NCBI GenBank assembly: GCA_025450585.1
Contig: JANWHD010000027.1
Coordinates: forward strand, 62,001 to 126,000
DNA from: Solirubrobacterales bacterium
GTDB taxonomy: Bacteria; Actinomycetota; Thermoleophilia; Solirubrobacterales; 70-9
DNA length: 64,000 bases
Direction: 5' to 3'
This document shows positions 61,597 to 64,000 of this stretch, in pieces; within the stretch, counting starts at the first letter, position 1; each line of letters opens with the position of its first letter. A program made the position numbers and the translations under genes. The notes below the pieces were generated by a model. The model did no database searches. It was not told where the DNA came from and was given only the letters and a program-made list of their open reading frames with translations.

Positions 61597-62298
61597 TTAG
61601 CCGGGGCCGATGCCGCCGGATTCGCCGCCGCCCGTTGAGCCGGATTCGCCGCCGCCGCCCGTCGTGCCGCCGCCTTCGGGTGCGCCGCCCGCACCACCGG
61701 TTTCGGGGGCCGGTTCGGGGGCTGCTTCGACTTCGGGTTCTTCCGCTTCGGCTTCTGGTTCTTCAGGTGCTTCCGACCCGGTTTCGCCGGATTCTGGGCC
61801 AGTGCCGGGGCTGACCGGGGCGCTGGGGCCTTCGCTGCAATCTTCGAAGCCGTATTCGTCCGCAGCCGTCTGGAAGCTGGCGAGCGCTGAGGATGCGTTC
61901 GATTCGGCGCTTTCGAGGGACGCCGTGTCTTCGCGTTCGGAGGCGAGCTGGACTTCGTCCTCCGCGGTCGCGAGCGCTTCCGCGGCGGCGATGAATTCGG
62001 GGTAACCCTCGGATTCCTGGGGCACCCCGATGCCCTTCAGGCTGTCGACCATGCCGGAATACAGGCCCGCCGCCTGCTCGGCGGCACCCCCCGTTTCCGT
62101 GCTTGCCCCGACGGTACCGACGGCCGCATTGACCTCGGCGCAGATCGCGTCCCCGCGTTCGAGCAGTTCGGCCTGGGTCACCGCGGTCGGCGCTTCCACG
62201 GTAGTCGGAGCCGATTCGGTCGAATCGTCCCCCCCGCCGCAGCCAGCGAGAAGAGCAACAGCAGCAAGAGCGACAATCAAGGCGTAGGAAGGTCTCAT
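61597..62298 (-). CDS. Lipoprotein of unknown function
   Basis: 233 residues from ATG 62298. The lipobox LLAGCGGGDD follows a hydrophobic signal (SYALIVALAAVALLAG). A helical domain (LLERGDAICAEVNAA ... EYGFEDCSEG) has two Cys that may pair. The C-terminal third is a Glu/Pro- then Gly-rich low-complexity tail. Comparable small actinobacterial lipoproteins have no known role; the helical domain resembles the secreted protein at 11381-11869. Confidence 0.7.
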   Translation of the reverse strand: MRPSYALIVALAAVALLAGCGGGDDSTESAPTTVEAPTAVTQAELLERGDAICAEVNAAVGTVGASTETGGAAEQAAGLYSGMVDSLKGIGVPQESEGYPEFIAAAEALATAEDEVQLASEREDTASLESAESNASSALASFQTAADEYGFEDCSEGPSAPVSPGTGPESGETGSEAPEEPEAEAEEPEVEAAPEPAPETGGAGGAPEGGGTTGGGGESGSTGGGESGGIGPG

Positions 62299-62369
62299 GC
62301 GAGGCGAAGGTAGCAAAGCGATTAGACGCCCCGGCCGGGCTTATCCATGCTCAATCTCCCGGCATGGTC

Positions 62370-62435
62370 GGGCCTTCGGGGGTCCTTCTCCAGGAACTCC
62401 CGCGAAGCGGCCTGGAGAAGGACCCCCGAAGGCCC
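62370..62435. repeat. 25-bp-arm palindrome upstream of the lipoprotein gene
   Basis: GGGCCTTCGGGGGTCCTTCT at 62370 onward (arm to 62394) is perfectly repeated inverted at 62411-62435; loop 16 nt. It lies between tRNA-Gln and the lipoprotein gene, both on the minus strand. It may terminate the tRNA transcript. Confidence 0.85.
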
Positions 62436-62456
62436 AGGCGATCCACCCCCAAAAAA

Positions 62457-62528
62457 CTGCGCCCCAGGGACTCGAACCCCAAATTCCAGTTCCAGAGACT
62501 GGCGTGTTGCCAATTACACCAGGGCGCA
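62457..62528 (-). tRNA. tRNA-Gln (CTG)
   Basis: 72-nt cloverleaf on the minus strand: acceptor TGCGCCC/GGGCGCA, anticodon stem CCAGT/ACTGG with loop CTCTGGA (anticodon CTG), T-loop GGTTCGAGTCC, discriminator G. CCA is not encoded. A T6 run follows at once, then the 25-bp palindrome. Confidence 0.95.
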
Positions 62529-62539
62529 ACGAGACCGCT

Positions 62540-63772
62540 TCAGGATATCGACGCCAGGTCCGAGCCGGGGTCAGCGATCGCCTCTCTGGCAGCGGAGACG
62601 TCGGTGCCGGCGGCGAGCAGGCGGCGGGCCTCGGCGAGATCTTCGGGGCGCTCGACGCTGAGGGCGCCGGCGACGCGGTCGTCCTTCAGGTACCAGACGG
62701 AGAACTTGCCGGCATCGCGGTCGCCGCGCCAGATCTCCTCGTCCCACTCGGAGGCTGGCCCGACGTACTCGAGGCTCGCCCAGTCGGCGAGATCGCTGAA
62801 GAAGTAGGGGACGACCTCGTAGTCCGCGTCCGCGCCGAGCATGTTCCCGGCCGCGTGCATCCCTTGCTGCATCGCCACGTCCCAGTGCTCGACCCGCAAC
62901 CGCCGGCCATGGACGGCGCTCTCGTACGAGCAGCAGTCGCCGGCCGCGTAGATGCCCGCGGCAGAGGTCTCAAGCTTGGAGTCGCAGACGATCCCGTCGT
63001 CGACCTCCAGCCCGGCGCGCTGCGCCAGCATCGCGTCGGGGCGCACGCCGGCACCGACGACCACGGTGTCGCACTCGACCGCGAGGCCGCTCTTGGTCAG
63101 CACAGCCTTGACCCGGCCGTCTCCCTCGTAAGCCTCGAGCTCCTCGCCACCGTGGATCGTGACGCCTTTGGACTCGAGGAGCTCGTGGAACCAGCGGCCC
63201 GCCTCCTCGCCGAAGGTTCGGGAGAGTGCCACCTCCTCCATCGTCACGATCGTGCACTTGGCCCCCCGCGCGGTCAGCGAGGCTGCGACCTCGGCGCCGA
63301 TGTAGCTGCCGCCGACGAGGACGACGTGCTCGGCCGCCTCGGCGTCGGCCCGGATCGCATCGGAGTTGCCGTAGGCGCGCAGGTAGTGGATGCCCTCGTT
63401 CTCGGCTCCCTCGACGCGGAGGATGTTGACCATCGCCCCGGTGGCGATCAGCGCCTTGCCGAAGGCGACCTCCTCTCCCCCCTGCAGCTTCGCGGTACGC
63501 GCCGCCGGGTCGAGCGACATCACGTTGGCGCCGGAGCGCAGCTCGACCTCGTTCTCCTCGTACCAGGAGGGTGGGTTGACGTAGGCGTCCTCGCGGCCGG
63601 CCTCTCCGCGCAGGTACTCCTTGGACAGCGGCGGCCGTTCGTAGGGCGGCTCGGGCTCGCGGCCGGCGAGCAGGATCGAACCCTCCGCCCCGCGCTTTCG
63701 CAGCTCCGCCGCGCAGTGGGCAGAGGCCAAGCCGCCGCCGACGAGCAGGAAGTCGACCTGCCGGTCAGCCAT
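62540..63772 (-). CDS. Ferredoxin-reductase-like FAD/NAD(P) oxidoreductase
   Basis: 410 residues from ATG 63772 (a GTG 21 bp earlier is also open). FAD motif DFLLVGGGLASAHCAAELRK, then EPPYERPPLSKEYLRG, the central NAD(P) motif VVLVGGSYIGAEVAASL, TVVVGAGVRPDA and the C-terminal FAD motif GIYAAGDCC. This is the reductase partner type of Rieske or rubredoxin dioxygenase systems, or an AIF/NirB-like protein; no electron-acceptor gene is seen. The start overlaps the TrkA-C gene. Confidence 0.88.
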   Translation of the reverse strand: MADRQVDFLLVGGGLASAHCAAELRKRGAEGSILLAGREPEPPYERPPLSKEYLRGEAGREDAYVNPPSWYEENEVELRSGANVMSLDPAARTAKLQGGEEVAFGKALIATGAMVNILRVEGAENEGIHYLRAYGNSDAIRADAEAAEHVVLVGGSYIGAEVAASLTARGAKCTIVTMEEVALSRTFGEEAGRWFHELLESKGVTIHGGEELEAYEGDGRVKAVLTKSGLAVECDTVVVGAGVRPDAMLAQRAGLEVDDGIVCDSKLETSAAGIYAAGDCCSYESAVHGRRLRVEHWDVAMQQGMHAAGNMLGADADYEVVPYFFSDLADWASLEYVGPASEWDEEIWRGDRDAGKFSVWYLKDDRVAGALSVERPEDLAEARRLLAAGTDVSAAREAIADPGSDLASIS

Positions 63773-64000
63773 CTGCGCCGGCGCCGTTGCCACCCGGCCC
63801 GAAGAGTTCCTTCAGCTGCTCCTCGTGCCCCGGATCGAGCACCGCGAGGACCTCGTCGCCGGCTTCCAACACGGTGTCGGCGACGGGCACGAAGCCCTTG
63901 CCGCTGCGCAGCACTGAGATCAGCAGGCTCCCTTCGGGCATCTCCAGGTCGCCGACGCGCCGTCCCGTCACGCCCGAGTCCTTGCCGAGCAGCATCTCGA
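63765..64000 (-). CDS. TrkA C-terminal domain protein, 5' end beyond window
   Basis: The last 78 residues: GRRVGDLEMPEGSLLISVLR, then FVPVADTVLEAGDEVLAVLDPG, a TrkA-C (RCK_C) domain that binds small regulatory ligands such as c-di-AMP. The missing part is likely TrkA-N or a cation channel. It overlaps the flavoprotein gene by 8 bp. Role in potassium uptake is inferred from the domain. Confidence 0.75.
   Translation of the reverse strand, partial: EMLLGKDSGVTGRRVGDLEMPEGSLLISVLRSGKGFVPVADTVLEAGDEVLAVLDPGHEEQLKELFGPGGNGAGADG

Overview
The window is high-GC chromosomal DNA. Its housekeeping gene order is of actinobacterial type: alaS-ruvX-mltG-aroE-aroC-aroKB-aroQ-pepQ, then efp-nusB-xseB-ispA-dxs-tlyA-nadK. 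Many GTG and TTG starts, dense stop/start overlaps, an aroK-aroB fusion, DUF559 proteins and a tethered sigma factor point to Actinomycetota, most likely class Thermoleophilia (Solirubrobacterales-like). That placement is an inference from protein character, not a search result.

Layout. 1-8.3 kb: isoprenoid, NAD kinase and translation-factor genes on the minus strand (nadK partial, tlyA, dxs, ispA, xseB-like, nusB, efp), with a small accessory islet at 1.5-3.97 kb between tlyA and dxs. 8.3-15.1 kb: an accessory insertion between efp and pepQ, holding a DUF4365-TPR protein, a RelE-like toxin pair, a secreted protein, an SDR, an M42 peptidase and a diguanylate cyclase. 15.1-24.2 kb: the shikimate genes (aroQ, aroKB, aroC, aroE) with pepQ, mltG, ruvX and alaS. 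24.5-35.6 kb: a sigma factor fused to its own zinc-finger and membrane anchor, a Cys-repeat secreted protein, mnmA fused to a NifU-like domain, a DUF559 protein, aspS, hisS, a metallo-beta-lactamase hydrolase, ftcD and an M29-type aminopeptidase. 35.7-43.2 kb: an island that begins in a tRNA(CAT) gene. The 3' 44 bp of that tRNA recur twice (38.06 and 40.81 kb), bounding two short integrase-less cargo segments, followed by an AbiE-like nucleotidyltransferase pair, a decayed XRE regulator and small membrane proteins. 43.2-52.4 kb: secreted proteins, a DUF3307 protein, a CHASE2-adenylate cyclase coupled to an MFS-cyclic-nucleotide-binding fusion, ETF-quinone oxidoreductase, and thrC behind a roughly 490-nt structured leader. 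52.5-64 kb: a GNAT-like protein, a divergent LeuRS paralogue, a GtrA protein, a heterodimeric ABC exporter, a lipoprotein, tRNA-Gln(CTG), a ferredoxin-reductase-like flavoprotein and the end of a TrkA-C gene.

The most unusual feature is the DNA between and inside genes. Many gaps carry one long near-perfect inverted repeat with 12-28 bp arms, often starting at a stop codon. Four of these (7.6, 13.9, 24.3 and 26.6 kb) share related core sequence, and two share a nearly identical core of about 123 bp, while their outer arms are unrelated to one another but self-complementary. Similar palindromes lie in frame inside dxs and inside an ABC exporter gene. A separate 43-bp palindromic repeat sits at the 5' ends of aroKB and the DUF559 gene and can encode a short N-terminal peptide.

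How the genes work together: the aro genes supply chorismate; dxs and ispA supply polyprenyl diphosphates; alaS, aspS, hisS, mnmA, tlyA and efp serve translation. The cyclase and MFS-cNMP pair looks like a self-contained cAMP-gated transport circuit.
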